Positions 40,236 to 50,183 of a DNA stretch of 64,000 nucleotides are shown here, piece after piece. The stretch spans positions 19,414 through 83,413 of the forward strand of contig CACWLC010000012.1 of NCBI GenBank assembly GCA_902761605.1, in the 5' to 3' direction. The number at the start of each line of letters is the position of its first letter. Within the stretch, counting starts at the first letter, position 1. The position numbers were made by a program, and so were the translations under genes. Origin of the DNA: an uncultured Prevotellaceae bacterium (GTDB lineage: Bacteria > Bacteroidota > Bacteroidia > Bacteroidales > Bacteroidaceae). The notes under the pieces were generated by a model. That model made no database searches. It was not told the origin of the DNA and saw nothing but the letters and a program-made list of their open reading frames with translations.

Positions 40236-42170
40236 TTATTTAGAGAATTCCTGAATCGCATTTACAAGCGCTTGGGGATTACCCATGTCATACATATGAC
40301 CTTTTAGCCTCACTCCCATCATGCCACTTCGTTTACGAACAGCCTCGAGTGCTGAAGTAAGCTCTATCTCCGTAACATGATCACCATCAATCTCTTTCTG
40401 CATAATATCCTCATGCAACTGTAAGAAGACCTCCGGAGTAAGGATATACTGGCCGAATACGCTGTAGTATTCCTTCTCGCCATCTTTATTGCGCACACCC
40501 AGATACTCCTCAGCATAGCTGGCTTTAGGTTTCTCCATCATAGTAGAGACATTAAGCATAGTACGAGCATTGTCCTCCCAGACACCATGTAGTATTCCAT
40601 AACGGCTAACCTCCGCCAGAGGAATAGGATGTATGCTGACCATAAGGGAATTGCATCGTTCATATTCCTCCACCATCTGCAAGGCACAAGGTTTGTTAGA
40701 ATCGCTACGATAGAGAGTGTCGCCAAGCAAAAGCATCACTGGTTCATTGCCGGCAAACTGAGCTGCCTGGTATACAGCATGTCCAAAACCCCGTTTCTCT
40801 CGCTGATAGACATAATGCAGACGTTTCCCTATGTCGAGGATATGATTCTCGTACTCCTGAGCCTCAGGATTAAGTTTTCGAAGATGCTCGTCAGACAAAG
40901 GACGCTCGAAAAAGTCAGAATACTGCTGACGTTCCTCCTCTGAGCCAAGAACGAGACATATCTCCTCTATTCCACTTTGGATAAGTTCTTCCAACAATAT
41001 GAGTATCACAGGACGAACCATTCCATCAGGACAGGGAATAGGGAAGAAATCTTTCTTCAAAGCACGCGTAGCAGGATAGAGACGAGTGCCGAAGCCTGCT
41101 ACAGGAATGATGGCACGACGCACAGTATGTACTGGTTTTAGCGTTAGCGTATATGCCTTCATGCCTCGTTCATTGAGATACTGCACCAGCTGTTGCTGAG
41201 TCTCCTCGCTACGCGCCAGGAACTGCACAGATCCATCACCATGAGAGCCTACGCCCTTACCACCCCATACCAATGGTTGGATATTGGGATCCTCAAGCAC
41301 ACTATGCAACTTAGGAGACCATAATGCCGATGACATAGGAGCCACCTTTGCATCGAAAAGTTTCTCTGCTTCAGTCATAAGGCGTCCAAGCTCTTCAGCA
41401 TTACCCTCTGCCATGTATTTTATCGCCCTGTCGACAATTTCAAGATTATCCTTTCCCAAAGCATCGTGCTCAGCTCTCTCAGCATCGGTATTGGCAAAAG
41501 GATATGCCTTATTCAGATCAGAAAGAATCCTGATAGTATCTTTCTCTGCGCATAAGTCGGCAAACACCCAATAAAGATGCTTCTTTACATTAAGAGAACG
41601 TACCTCTACCTCATCACCATCGAATGTCATAAGATTAGGTTTCACACCGAATGCACAAGCCTGGTCAAGACGTCCACAACGGCTGGAGGTACGTAATTCA
41701 CCCACATAAGCGATATTCATCTCGCCCAAGGTGTTCAGATTAAGATTATATAATAAATTGAACGCGCGCGCTACAAGGACACAAATTGCAGCTGAGCTAC
41801 TGAGTCCACTTTTCATAGGAAGGGACATCGAAGTGATACGTATGCGTACACCTCCAACCTTATACCACTCAAGCATATAAGATGCCACACCTGCACAATA
41901 ACAGAAGAAAGAGCCACTCTTAGCGACACGCTTCAACTCGGTCTCATCCATACGGCATGAAAAATCCTGCCAAAGATCCTTTATCTCAGGAGCTGTACTA
42001 TATAGCTCAAAGATGTTCGACTTTTCTACTTCAGCATAGATACCTTGCTCAATACCCGTCACAATAGCAGCACCAGGAGCTATATCAGCATTCATGGTGC
42101 GATAGTGACCAGCCCAGTCTGTATGCTCACCAAAAAGGCACAAACGCCCAGGAACAAATAGTTTCATCAT
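40236..42170 (-). CDS. Bifunctional GHMP sugar kinase / sugar-1-phosphate nucleotidyltransferase
   Basis: 644 residues in one chain. Residues 1 to about 345 are a GHMP kinase close to galactokinase: GEHTDWAG (14-21), PMKSGLSSSAA (118-128), SRCGRLDQ (163-170, with the catalytic-type Asp), and GKGVGSHGDGS (304-314). Residues from about 352 are a GalU-like nucleotidyltransferase: RRAIIPVAGFGTRLYPATRALKKDF (split: IIPVAGFGTRLYPATRA, LKKDFFPI), YQREKRGFGHAVYQA and LLGDTLY. The chain could phosphorylate a free sugar and convert the sugar-1-phosphate to an NDP-sugar. Bacteroides Fkp does this for fucose with the domains in the opposite order. The sugar is not determined; galactose, arabinose or a uronic acid are all possible. 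It has its own promoter. Confidence 0.85.
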   Translation of the reverse strand: MMKLFVPGRLCLFGEHTDWAGHYRTMNADIAPGAAIVTGIEQGIYAEVEKSNIFELYSTAPEIKDLWQDFSCRMDETELKRVAKSGSFFCYCAGVASYMLEWYKVGGVRIRITSMSLPMKSGLSSSAAICVLVARAFNLLYNLNLNTLGEMNIAYVGELRTSSRCGRLDQACAFGVKPNLMTFDGDEVEVRSLNVKKHLYWVFADLCAEKDTIRILSDLNKAYPFANTDAERAEHDALGKDNLEIVDRAIKYMAEGNAEELGRLMTEAEKLFDAKVAPMSSALWSPKLHSVLEDPNIQPLVWGGKGVGSHGDGSVQFLARSEETQQQLVQYLNERGMKAYTLTLKPVHTVRRAIIPVAGFGTRLYPATRALKKDFFPIPCPDGMVRPVILILLEELIQSGIEEICLVLGSEEERQQYSDFFERPLSDEHLRKLNPEAQEYENHILDIGKRLHYVYQREKRGFGHAVYQAAQFAGNEPVMLLLGDTLYRSDSNKPCALQMVEEYERCNSLMVSIHPIPLAEVSRYGILHGVWEDNARTMLNVSTMMEKPKASYAEEYLGVRNKDGEKEYYSVFGQYILTPEVFLQLHEDIMQKEIDGDHVTEIELTSALEAVRKRSGMMGVRLKGHMYDMGNPQALVNAIQEFSK

Positions 42171-42195
42171 ATTATTTTTCGCTAGTTACGTGATG

Positions 42196-42203
42196 CAAAG
42201 ATA
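42196..42203 (-). promoter_or_regulatory. -7 box for the kinase-nucleotidyltransferase gene
   Basis: Minus strand TATCTTTG followed by CATC, 26 bp before the ATG at 42170. Confidence 0.75.
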
Positions 42204-42276
42204 ATAAAAAAGCTACACATATTACTTTTTTTGATGATTTTTTGCTGGAAAATTTGGATAATTCATTAAAAATGCC

Positions 42277-42284
42277 TATTTTTG
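42277..42284 (+). promoter_or_regulatory. -7 box for the ECF sigma factor gene
   Basis: TATTTTTG followed by CCGTCG, 77 bp before the ATG at 42361. Confidence 0.72.
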
Positions 42285-42360
42285 CCGTCGAATTAATAAC
42301 AAAACAAAATTTTTATTGCCTATCGAAACAGACTTTACTCAATTAACAAATGATTAAAGT

Positions 42361-42945
42361 ATGAGTACATTTAAAGAAATGACCGACGAACAGTTGGCGT
42401 TGCTTTATATCGATGGTAATAACAAGGCATTCGACGAACTCCTTGCTCGCGTTCAGGACAAGATCTTCTCCTACGTCATGTATCTGACAAAGGATGAGGA
42501 TATGGCTAATGACGTTTTTCAGGACACCTTCGTTAAAGCAATCATTAAATTAAAGAACGGCCAATATAAAGACACTGGCAAGTTTGTATTCTGGGTGATG
42601 CGTATTGCACACAACATCTTTATTGACCACTACCGCGATGTAAAAGGCGAACGCATTGTGGATCTGGCAAAGAACAATGACCTACAGCTTCTCAAAGTGA
42701 CAAACCGTGAGAATGAGTTGGTTAACGAACAAGTAAGAAAAGATGTCACTCGTTTGATGAATGCCCTGCCTGAGCCACAAAGAGAAGTTGCATTCATGCG
42801 ATTCTTCCAGCATATGTCATTTAAGGAGATAGCCGAAGAAACAGGTGTAAGCATCAATACCTCACTTGGTCGCATGCGCTATGCCCTCATAAACATGAGG
42901 AAGATGTCGCATAAGCACAACCTGAATCTCACTCTGGAGTTATAA
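42361..42945 (+). CDS. RNA polymerase sigma factor, ECF type
   Basis: 194 residues: sigma region 2 with DEDMANDVFQDTFVKAI and WVMRIAHNIFIDHYR, a short linker, and region 4 with LPEPQREVAFMRFFQHMSFKEIA and GVSINTSLGRMRYAL (helix-turn-helix). No anti-sigma gene follows; the next gene converges and overlaps by 6 bp. It is therefore an orphan ECF factor. Its targets cannot be read here. Confidence 0.93.
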   Translation: MSTFKEMTDEQLALLYIDGNNKAFDELLARVQDKIFSYVMYLTKDEDMANDVFQDTFVKAIIKLKNGQYKDTGKFVFWVMRIAHNIFIDHYRDVKGERIVDLAKNNDLQLLKVTNRENELVNEQVRKDVTRLMNALPEPQREVAFMRFFQHMSFKEIAEETGVSINTSLGRMRYALINMRKMSHKHNLNLTLEL

Positions 42946-43587
42946 GGCTTTCAGATCGCTGATCACTTTGTGTGGATCTTTGGCACCAAAGACATAACTG
43001 CCGCTGACGAGCACGTCGACACCAGCGGCAACAAGTCTTGGTGCTGTTTCTCCTTGTACTCCACCATCCACCTCGATAAGAGCACCACTACCCTTCTCGT
43101 CTATCAGTTTACGAAGGCGTTTAACCTTATCGATGGTATTTTCTATGAATTTCTGTCCACCAAAACCCGGGTTTACACTCATCAACAGTACCATCTCCAC
43201 CTCACCTATGATATCCTCTAACATAGATACCGGTGTAGATGGATTAAGAGTAACACCTGCCTTCATTCCGGCATTATGAATCTCCTGAATAGTGCGATGC
43301 AGATGCGTAGTTGCCTCGAAATGCACATTCATCATCATCGCACCTAACTTGGCTGTCTGTTGTATATAGCGCTCCGGACGTTCAATCATATAGTGTACGT
43401 CGAGAGGTTTGGTACAAGCCTTTGCCACTGCCTCTATAACAGGAAAGCCAAAAGAGATATTGGGAACGAATGAACCGTCCATCACGTCGAGATGAAGCCA
43501 GTCGGCTTCACTGCTGTTGATCATTTGAATGTCGCGGTCGAGATGAAGGAAATCGGCGGCGAGCAATGAAGGTGATAATAATGCCAT
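42940..43587 (-). CDS. rpe: Ribulose-phosphate 3-epimerase
   Basis: 215 residues: LLSPSLLAADFLHLDRDI, WLHLDVMDGSFVPNISFG with metal ligands, DVHYMIERP, VLLMSVNPGFGGQKFI and LIEVDGGVQGETAP. It interconverts ribulose-5-phosphate and xylulose-5-phosphate. It is last in the nine-gene leftward run and overlaps the converging sigma-factor gene by 6 bp. Confidence 0.96.
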   Translation of the reverse strand: MALLSPSLLAADFLHLDRDIQMINSSEADWLHLDVMDGSFVPNISFGFPVIEAVAKACTKPLDVHYMIERPERYIQQTAKLGAMMMNVHFEATTHLHRTIQEIHNAGMKAGVTLNPSTPVSMLEDIIGEVEMVLLMSVNPGFGGQKFIENTIDKVKRLRKLIDEKGSGALIEVDGGVQGETAPRLVAAGVDVLVSGSYVFGAKDPHKVISDLKAL

Positions 43588-43597
43588 AAATCCTTTT

Positions 43598-43711
43598 TTA
43601 GTTCAGACTCTTAGTCTGAGGGTTTGTTACGCTATAGGTGTGAGCGAACTGGCGGATAAACTCGAGGGTCTGCTCGCGCGGTTTCAACGTTTCTGGAGTA
43701 AAATGCTTCAT
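43598..43711 (-). CDS. Small ORF of 37 aa just upstream of rpe
   Basis: From the minus-strand ATG at 43711 to TAA at 43598: it starts MKHFTPETLKPREQTLEFI and continues with RQFAHTYSVTNPQ and a short tail. It lies between fmt (48 nt) and rpe (10 nt) in the same direction and fills an otherwise unexplained gap. Its composition is protein-like, with an amphipathic helix. It may be a conserved short Bacteroidetes protein; I cannot assign a function. A small palindrome (CAGACT/AGTCTG, 43603-43617) lies at its end. Confidence 0.55.
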   Translation of the reverse strand: MKHFTPETLKPREQTLEFIRQFAHTYSVTNPQTKSLN

Positions 43712-43759
43712 AGGCATCACAATTTATATTTGTTTATACCTTAGAAACGATAAAAGCAC

Positions 43760-44737
43760 CTACTTTATTATATAATTCTCAAAATTTTTCGTTCCGTTAA
43801 GGAAATCACGGGCTGCCATACGCTTCTTTCCTGACAGTTGGAGCTCTTCGATCTGCAATAGATAGTCTGCCGTAGTAATATAAAGTATTCCCTTATATAC
43901 TACGATAGTTCCAGGTTTCATTCCTACAGCCTTCTCCGTCTTTGAAGTCTTGAAGATCTTCAGATCAAGGGTCTTTCCGTCAGGACCGAGAAGTGTAGTC
44001 CATGCACCAGGATAAGGGCTAAGGCCCCGAATAAAATCGTATATACACTTAGCAGGGCGGTCCCAGTTTATCTCACACGTATTCTTGAAAATCTTTGGAG
44101 CAGGATAAAGACGCTTTATATTACCCAGCAGATTATCCTGAGGTATACTCTCAGGATGTCCATCGGCAGCAATGATCTTTTCGATAGTCTCAAGACAAAT
44201 GTCGGCACCAAGATACATCAGGCCATCATAGACATATTCCACATCTGCATCGTCGGGGATGGCAAATGGTTTCTGCATTATGATACGTCCTGTATCGATA
44301 TTCTTATCGAGGAAAAAGGTTGTAACACCAGTCTGAGTCTCGCCATTGATTACTGCCCAGTTTATAGGTGCTGCACCACGATACTGAGGCAGAAGAGCTG
44401 CATGGACATTAAAGGTTCCGTATACAGGCATGTCCCACACAATCTCTGGCAACATGCGGAAAGCTACGACAACCTGAAGATTCGCTTTATAACTACGCAG
44501 TTGCTCAACGAATTCCGGATCCTTCATCTTCTCTGGCTGCAACACTGGCAGGTTATGTTCTAAGGCGAACTTCTTCACCTCAGAGGGTTGGAGCTCGTTC
44601 TGATGACGTCCTACAGGTCTGTCTGGCTGTGTTACTACAGCTACCACATTATAATTATTCTCCACCAGAGCCTTCAGTGTCTCTACTGCGAACTCTGGTG
44701 TTCCCATAAACACAATCCTTAAATCCTTCTTCTCCAT
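43760..44737 (-). CDS. fmt: Methionyl-tRNA formyltransferase
   Basis: 325 residues: IVFMGTPEFAVETLKAL, VVTQPDRPVGR, NVHAALLPQYRGAAPINWA with the catalytic Asn/His, and TFFLDKNIDTGRII, then the C-terminal tRNA-binding domain. It formylates initiator Met-tRNA. It lies 16 nt downstream of the chloride channel gene. Confidence 0.96.
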   Translation of the reverse strand: MEKKDLRIVFMGTPEFAVETLKALVENNYNVVAVVTQPDRPVGRHQNELQPSEVKKFALEHNLPVLQPEKMKDPEFVEQLRSYKANLQVVVAFRMLPEIVWDMPVYGTFNVHAALLPQYRGAAPINWAVINGETQTGVTTFFLDKNIDTGRIIMQKPFAIPDDADVEYVYDGLMYLGADICLETIEKIIAADGHPESIPQDNLLGNIKRLYPAPKIFKNTCEINWDRPAKCIYDFIRGLSPYPGAWTTLLGPDGKTLDLKIFKTSKTEKAVGMKPGTIVVYKGILYITTADYLLQIEELQLSGKKRMAARDFLNGTKNFENYIIK

Positions 44738-44753
44738 AATTCCATATTCTAAA

Positions 44754-46559
44754 TTAATCCTCGGACATATCGTGTACCATCTTTCGATATAGGGTATAAA
44801 GCCTCTGGCGGGAGATATATCCCTTCAAGTGATTATCCATATCAAGCACAGGCAGCCAGTCGGCACGGGTACGGTCAAAAGTACGCATCACCTCTGCCAT
44901 CGGAGTATTATCATTAAGCGTTGCCTTAGGCTCAATCATGAGTTGGACTGCCTTGAAGTGATGATATAGTTCTATACGGAACATCACATTTCGTATCTTC
45001 ATTATCTCCACTTCACCAAGAAGCATTCCTGCTGCATCGAGCACTGGCAATACAGATGTGTGGCTATGGCTTATCTTATTTACAATCTGCCCTAACTCCA
45101 TGTCAGGCGACACATAGTCGTAGTCACGCTCAATAACAGAGTCGAGATTCATAAGTGTCAGCACAGCATGATCAGTATGATGAGTAAGAAGCTTGCCTTC
45201 CTTTGCCAAACGGGCTCCATAGATACTGTGAGGTTCGAAGATAATTATCGTAAGATACGAACAGACACTCACCATCATCAGAGGAAGCAACAGATTATAT
45301 CCTCCTGTTAGTTCAGCGATGAGGAACATACCCGTAAGCGGTGCATGCATCACTCCCGACATCACTCCTGCCATTCCCATCAGGGCAAAGTTCTTTTCCG
45401 GGATATATACACCTATCTGGTATATATTCCATATACGGGAGAAGAAGAATCCTGTAAAACAACCTACGAACAGACTTGGAGCGAACGTACCGCCACAGCC
45501 TCCACCACCATTGGTAGCCGATGTGGCAATAACTTTCATTAATATCACGAGAGCGATATACAATAGTAACAAACTACCCTGACCTGCCCACATGGAGTTG
45601 TTAAGAATCTGATTCCAGTCGGCCTCAGTACGTCCGTTCAGAAGCAGGTTGATACTGCTGTAACCCTCACCATAGAGAGAGGGGAAACAGAATATCAGCA
45701 AGCTAAGAGCTGTTCCTCCTATCGCCAGTTTTATGTAGGGCTTATCCTTATATCGTGCAAAAACACCTTCGCATACACCCATCATTCGTATGAAATAGAG
45801 TGACGCAAGGCCACAGGTGATACCTAAGAGTATACAAGCAGGTATACGCTGTACAGACCACTCGCTGTCGAGATGGAAGGTAAACAATGCTGCATCACCG
45901 CTAAAAATATAGGTAAAACATGTAGCCGTAACACATGATATAAGGATAGGCAGCATCGCCGACATCGTCATATCTATCAGCAGCACCTCTACAGTAAAAA
46001 CCAGTCCGGCTATCGGAGCCTTGAAGATTCCGGCAATGGCACCTGCAGCACCACAACCCACAAGGGTCATCAGCATCTTACGATCCATATGGAATGCCTG
46101 TCCCAGATTAGAGCCTATAGCAGAACCCGTAAGTACAATTGGGGCCTCAGCTCCCACAGAACCTCCAAAACCGATAGTAATAGCAGATGCTATCACCGAC
46201 GACCAGCAGTTATGCGATTTCAATCTCGACTTATTCGAAGAGATGGCATATAGGATACGTGTGATACCATGAGAGATATTATCCTTTACGATGTATCTCA
46301 CAAAGAGCGAGGTGATATAGATACCGATAACAGGATAAACCAGATATAGCCAGTTGTAAGTCGACTTCTCAAAAGAACTCGTTAACAACGTAACAATCTG
46401 GTTGATTATCCAATGGAGTACGAATGCGGCAACGGCAGCAAAGAATCCCACAAGGAAAGCGAGGATGAGCATAAACATCCTCTCGCTCACATGCTCCACA
46501 CGCCACTCATGCAGGCGCTGCAGCCAACTTGGATTTCTATTAACGACTGCCTCCATCAA
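44754..46559 (-). CDS. ClC-family chloride channel/antiporter with C-terminal CBS domains
   Basis: 601 residues: about 10-12 membrane helices and then a CBS pair from about residue 460 (HTSVLPVLDAAGMLLGEVE, WLPVLDMDNHLKGYISR). The selectivity/gating loop reads GGSVGAEAPIV, keeping the gating Glu of the usual GREGP motif, and GGTFAPSLFVG matches GxFxP. Whether it is a channel or a Cl-/H+ exchanger cannot be read. It is in the run tsaC-clc-fmt with a 3-nt gap to tsaC. Confidence 0.93.
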   Translation of the reverse strand: MMEAVVNRNPSWLQRLHEWRVEHVSERMFMLILAFLVGFFAAVAAFVLHWIINQIVTLLTSSFEKSTYNWLYLVYPVIGIYITSLFVRYIVKDNISHGITRILYAISSNKSRLKSHNCWSSVIASAITIGFGGSVGAEAPIVLTGSAIGSNLGQAFHMDRKMLMTLVGCGAAGAIAGIFKAPIAGLVFTVEVLLIDMTMSAMLPILISCVTATCFTYIFSGDAALFTFHLDSEWSVQRIPACILLGITCGLASLYFIRMMGVCEGVFARYKDKPYIKLAIGGTALSLLIFCFPSLYGEGYSSINLLLNGRTEADWNQILNNSMWAGQGSLLLLYIALVILMKVIATSATNGGGGCGGTFAPSLFVGCFTGFFFSRIWNIYQIGVYIPEKNFALMGMAGVMSGVMHAPLTGMFLIAELTGGYNLLLPLMMVSVCSYLTIIIFEPHSIYGARLAKEGKLLTHHTDHAVLTLMNLDSVIERDYDYVSPDMELGQIVNKISHSHTSVLPVLDAAGMLLGEVEIMKIRNVMFRIELYHHFKAVQLMIEPKATLNDNTPMAEVMRTFDRTRADWLPVLDMDNHLKGYISRQRLYTLYRKMVHDMSED

Positions 46560-46562
46560 TAA

Positions 46563-47144
46563 CTACTTTCTTATTATCGTGACTTCTCCGTTCTCCTTCA
46601 ATCGGATGATACTGGAAGGAGTGTGGGGCTTGTGTTCCTGACGACGGCTCCAGCAAACATAGTCTACAGCTTCGAGGATACGCGGGTCTATATCGCAGTA
46701 ATTCTGTGCTGCCGGTTCTCCACTGATATTGGCAGAGGTTGAAACAATCGCCTTTTGGAATCTATAGCAAAGCTCTTTCGAGAAAGGCTCGTTAGTGATT
46801 CTAAGACCTATACTGCCGTCATCGGCTATGAGATTCTCTGCCAGATTGATAGCTCCGTCGAGAATCAGAGTTGTAGGCTTGGCATCAGAATCCTGAAGAC
46901 TGTCTATCAGCTGCCACGCAACATCCGGCACATTTCTGATATACCTCTGCATACGGGCATCAGAGTCAACAAGACAAATAAGTGCCTTTGAGTCATCTCG
47001 CTGTTTTATCTCATAGACACGCTTCACTGCCTCAGCATTAGTGGCGTCGCAGCCTATTCCCCAGACTGTATCCGTAGGGTAGAGTATTACCCCACCCTTA
47101 CGCATCGTCTCAACAGCATTTCTTATATCTTCTTCTCTACTCAT
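46563..47144 (-). CDS. tsaC: Threonylcarbamoyl-AMP synthase (Sua5/YciO/YrdC family)
   Basis: 193 residues: KGGVILYPTDTVWGIGCDATN, KQRDDSKALICLV, GSIGLRITNEPF and VSTSANISGEPA. It makes threonylcarbamoyl-AMP for the t6A modification of ANN-decoding tRNAs. It is short (no Sua5 C-terminal domain). Its ATG overlaps the prfC stop by 1 nt. Confidence 0.93.
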   Translation of the reverse strand: MSREEDIRNAVETMRKGGVILYPTDTVWGIGCDATNAEAVKRVYEIKQRDDSKALICLVDSDARMQRYIRNVPDVAWQLIDSLQDSDAKPTTLILDGAINLAENLIADDGSIGLRITNEPFSKELCYRFQKAIVSTSANISGEPAAQNYCDIDPRILEAVDYVCWSRRQEHKPHTPSSIIRLKENGEVTIIRK

Positions 47145-48733
47145 TAAAACTCAGATGTAAAGTGGAACTTAATATGTTTGAAGTCCTCCTGCGCCATCGA
47201 TAACACATAGCCGGAATCGGCAAGGAACACATCACGTCCCTCCTTATCCTTTGCCATATACTGATACTTACGCTTCTTGAAGTTCTCCAGTTCGGCATCG
47301 TCATCGCTCTCTATCCAACAAGCCTTATAGAGATGCACTGGCTCCCAACGGCACTTGGCGTTATACTCGTTCTCAAGACGATACTGGATTACTTCGAACT
47401 GCAGCTGGCCTACAGTACCTATAATCTTACGATTATTAAACTGATTGACAAACAACTGTGCTACACCCTCGTCCATCAACTGGTCTATACCCTTCTGAAG
47501 CTGCTTTGACTTCATCGGGTCGTCATTTTCAATGTATTTGAAGAGCTCTGGCGAGAAAGAGGGCAACCCACGGAAATGCAACTGCTCTCCCTCTGTCAGG
47601 GTATCACCAATCTTAAAAATACCACCAGTATCAGGCAGACCTACAATATCTCCTGGCCATGCCTCATCGATAGTGCTCTTTCGCTGAGCCATAAACTGTG
47701 TCGGCGAGGTAAATCGCATCGTCTTACCCTGACGTACATGCAGATAAGGCTGATTTCGACGGAACTGACCGCTGCACACCTTACAGAAGGCAATACATGA
47801 ACGGTGGTTGGGGTCGATATTAGCAGTTATCTTAAAGATAAAACCGGTAAATTTCTTCTCTTCCGGCTGCACATCACGTTCCTCTGCCTTAGTAGGACGA
47901 GGACTTGGGGCAATCTCCACAAAACAGTTAAGCAACTCCTGCACACCGAAGTTATTGAGTGCAGAACCAAAGAACACAGGAGCCACCTCGGCATTACAAT
48001 ACGTCTCCACATCAAACTCCGGATATACTCCATCCACAAGTTCCAGGTCCTCACGAAGCTTCGCTGCATCCTGGTCTCCTACTCGCTTATCAAGTTCTTC
48101 GCTGTCGATATCCACTTCCACCTTCTCAGTAACTCGCTGCTTGTCAGGAGTAAAGAGGTCGAGTTTATTTTCGTAGATATTATACACTCCCTTGAACTTC
48201 GCTCCCTGATTAATAGGCCAAGAGAGTGGACGTACCTTAATCTCCAACTCCTGTTCCAGTTCATCGAGAAGGTCAAATGGATCACGGCCCTCACGGTCCA
48301 TCTTATTGATAAATATGATAACAGGTGTCTTACGCATACGACATACAGACATCAGCTTTCTTGTCTGTGTCTCAACACCTTTGGCTCCATCTACAACAAT
48401 GATGGCAGAGTCAACGGCAGTAAGTGTACGGAAAGTATCCTCTGCAAAGTCCTGGTGACCAGGGGTATCGAGGATATTCACCTTATACTCTATATCCTTA
48501 CCCTCTGGAGTGTAGTCAAACTCCATGACCGACGTAGAGACTGAGATACCACGCTGTTTCTCGATTTCCATCCAGTCGGAAGTGGCAGTCTTCTTAATCT
48601 TATTATTCTTGACGGCACCGGCAACCTGTATCTGTCCTCCAAACAACAGGAACTTCTCCGTCAATGTCGTTTTACCCGCATCCGGGTGCGATATAATCGC
48701 AAATGTTCTTCTTCTTTCTATCTCTTGATTCAT
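47144..48733 (-). CDS. prfC: Peptide chain release factor 3
   Basis: 529 residues: G1 [29 protein letters not shown]3 [13 protein letters not shown]4 [11 protein letters not shown], and RF3-specific C-terminal domains ([20 protein letters not shown], split: [17 protein letters not shown]). A GTPase that recycles RF1/RF2 from ribosomes. It is translationally coupled to tsaC and lies 1 nt after rfbD. Confidence 0.96.
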   Translation of the reverse strand: MNQEIERRRTFAIISHPDAGKTTLTEKFLLFGGQIQVAGAVKNNKIKKTATSDWMEIEKQRGISVSTSVMEFDYTPEGKDIEYKVNILDTPGHQDFAEDTFRTLTAVDSAIIVVDGAKGVETQTRKLMSVCRMRKTPVIIFINKMDREGRDPFDLLDELEQELEIKVRPLSWPINQGAKFKGVYNIYENKLDLFTPDKQRVTEKVEVDIDSEELDKRVGDQDAAKLREDLELVDGVYPEFDVETYCNAEVAPVFFGSALNNFGVQELLNCFVEIAPSPRPTKAEERDVQPEEKKFTGFIFKITANIDPNHRSCIAFCKVCSGQFRRNQPYLHVRQGKTMRFTSPTQFMAQRKSTIDEAWPGDIVGLPDTGGIFKIGDTLTEGEQLHFRGLPSFSPELFKYIENDDPMKSKQLQKGIDQLMDEGVAQLFVNQFNNRKIIGTVGQLQFEVIQYRLENEYNAKCRWEPVHLYKACWIESDDDAELENFKKRKYQYMAKDKEGRDVFLADSGYVLSMAQEDFKHIKFHFTSEF

Positions 48734-48734
48734 A

Positions 48735-49583
48735 TTACAACTTTTTAATGCACTCTGCGAGGCTCTCTTCCCAATAAGGAACTTCTATACCGTAAGTCTG
48801 CTTTATCTTTGTCTTGTCGAGCACAGAGTAGTGAGGGCGTTTTGCAGGTGTTGGGTATTCTGCAGTATGCAGAGGACGCACATGACAATTACTAATGCCT
48901 GCTATACGATGTATCGCCTTAGTGAAGTCATACCAGGATATCACTCCCTCATTAGAGAAATGATATACCCCTGGAACAATACCCTTATTGATAGCTGCGA
49001 AAATAGCGACAGCAAGGTCTCTGGCATAGGTAGGAGTACCAATCTGGTCGAAGATAACTCCCAATTCCGGTTTCTCCTTACCCAGACGTATCATCGTCTT
49101 CACGAAATTATTCCCGAATGTGGAATAGAGCCATGCAGTACGTATAATCATCGAATTTTCACAGAATTTCTGTACATTGAGTTCTCCTACGAGCTTCGTC
49201 TTGCCGTAAACACTGTTGGGACATGTATCGTCATCCTCAGTATAGGGGATATGCTGAGTACCGTCAAACACATAATCGGTGCTTATCTGTACCATCCATC
49301 CTCCCCGCTTACCTACTGCAGCAGCAAGATATGCAGGGGCCTCTGCGTTGAGTCTGGCACATAGCTCCTCATTTTCCTCAGCCTTATCTACTGCTGTATA
49401 TGCAGCACAGTTCACGATACCGTCAATATCATTATCTGCAACGAATCGCTCTATGGCATCCTGGTCTGTGATATCCAGTTCTGCCACATCCGTATTAAAA
49501 TACTTATGCTGGGGATTTTTCTTCTCCAGCAATTGCATTTCGTTTCCCAACTGACCGTTACAACCAGTAACAAGAATATTCAT
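48735..49583 (-). CDS. rfbD: dTDP-4-dehydrorhamnose reductase
   Basis: 282 residues: [15 protein letters not shown] (NAD(P)-binding), [26 protein letters not shown], with Tyr-x3-Lys in [10 protein letters not shown], and IRTAWLYS. It performs the last step of dTDP-L-rhamnose synthesis. It is separated from rfbA in this genome segment and embedded in a housekeeping run. Confidence 0.94.
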   Translation of the reverse strand: MNILVTGCNGQLGNEMQLLEKKNPQHKYFNTDVAELDITDQDAIERFVADNDIDGIVNCAAYTAVDKAEENEELCARLNAEAPAYLAAAVGKRGGWMVQISTDYVFDGTQHIPYTEDDDTCPNSVYGKTKLVGELNVQKFCENSMIIRTAWLYSTFGNNFVKTMIRLGKEKPELGVIFDQIGTPTYARDLAVAIFAAINKGIVPGVYHFSNEGVISWYDFTKAIHRIAGISNCHVRPLHTAEYPTPAKRPHYSVLDKTKIKQTYGIEVPYWEESLAECIKKL

Positions 49584-49613
49584 CTTCTGATTTACGATTT
49601 TAATATTTTCTAT

Positions 49614-50159
49614 TTAGTCAAACTTCAGACCTTCTGTCTTGTCCTTGTGATAATAATCCGAGAGCATACCGATAAATGTGGTTATCTCCTTGACAGCATG
49701 AGCGGTATTCGGAGTAATCTCTTTCTTCTGCAATCTTAGAAGCATTACTCCATAAAGGGTGTTGAAACAGGTTTCTATCTCGTTTTCTTCCTTATCTGCT
49801 CCCTTATTACGAAGTTCTACGATGAAAGGCAGGACCTTGTAATATTCTGCATTATAGAATGGAAACTTGGTAGATTGCAACAGTTGCTCATGCAGTTCGA
49901 TAAGTGTCTGCATGGTAACCTTGTTTATCTGCAGATGTCCTTTCTCCCGACATCCTTCCTGATTCATCATACGGATAAGATTGCCAAACCAGTCGATTTC
50001 CTCATCCTTCTGTTCTTCACTATAATTATACTGTGCCACCCACTCGTCACGAATACGACGCAACTGACAGTCGAAAGCACGTATCGTATCCTCTATCTGC
50101 CACATATACAGCAGATATTCAGCAATATTCTTTTTCCTTAAATCCTGAGCTACAAACAT
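49614..50159 (-). CDS. DUF4924 family protein
   Basis: 181 residues, helical and acidic, starting MFVAQDLRKKNIAEYLLYMWQ (split here), with EEIDWFGNLIRMMNQEG and FYNAEYYKVLPFIVELR. This is the DUF4924 pattern as I know it from Bacteroidales, where it commonly sits between a LysE-type exporter and rfbD. Function unknown; cytoplasmic. Confidence 0.82.
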   Translation of the reverse strand: MFVAQDLRKKNIAEYLLYMWQIEDTIRAFDCQLRRIRDEWVAQYNYSEEQKDEEIDWFGNLIRMMNQEGCREKGHLQINKVTMQTLIELHEQLLQSTKFPFYNAEYYKVLPFIVELRNKGADKEENEIETCFNTLYGVMLLRLQKKEITPNTAHAVKEITTFIGMLSDYYHKDKTEGLKFD

Positions 50160-50183
50160 CTTAAAAAAACAGTAAAATCTGTG

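Noticed and set aside
45319-45582. 87-aa plus-strand ORF over the ClC gene
   Set aside because: Antisense to conserved ClC membrane helices; its Pro-rich content reflects the opposite-strand codons.
47804-48544. 246-aa plus-strand ORF over prfC
   Set aside because: Antisense to an intact RF3 with all GTPase motifs; no promoter or domain.
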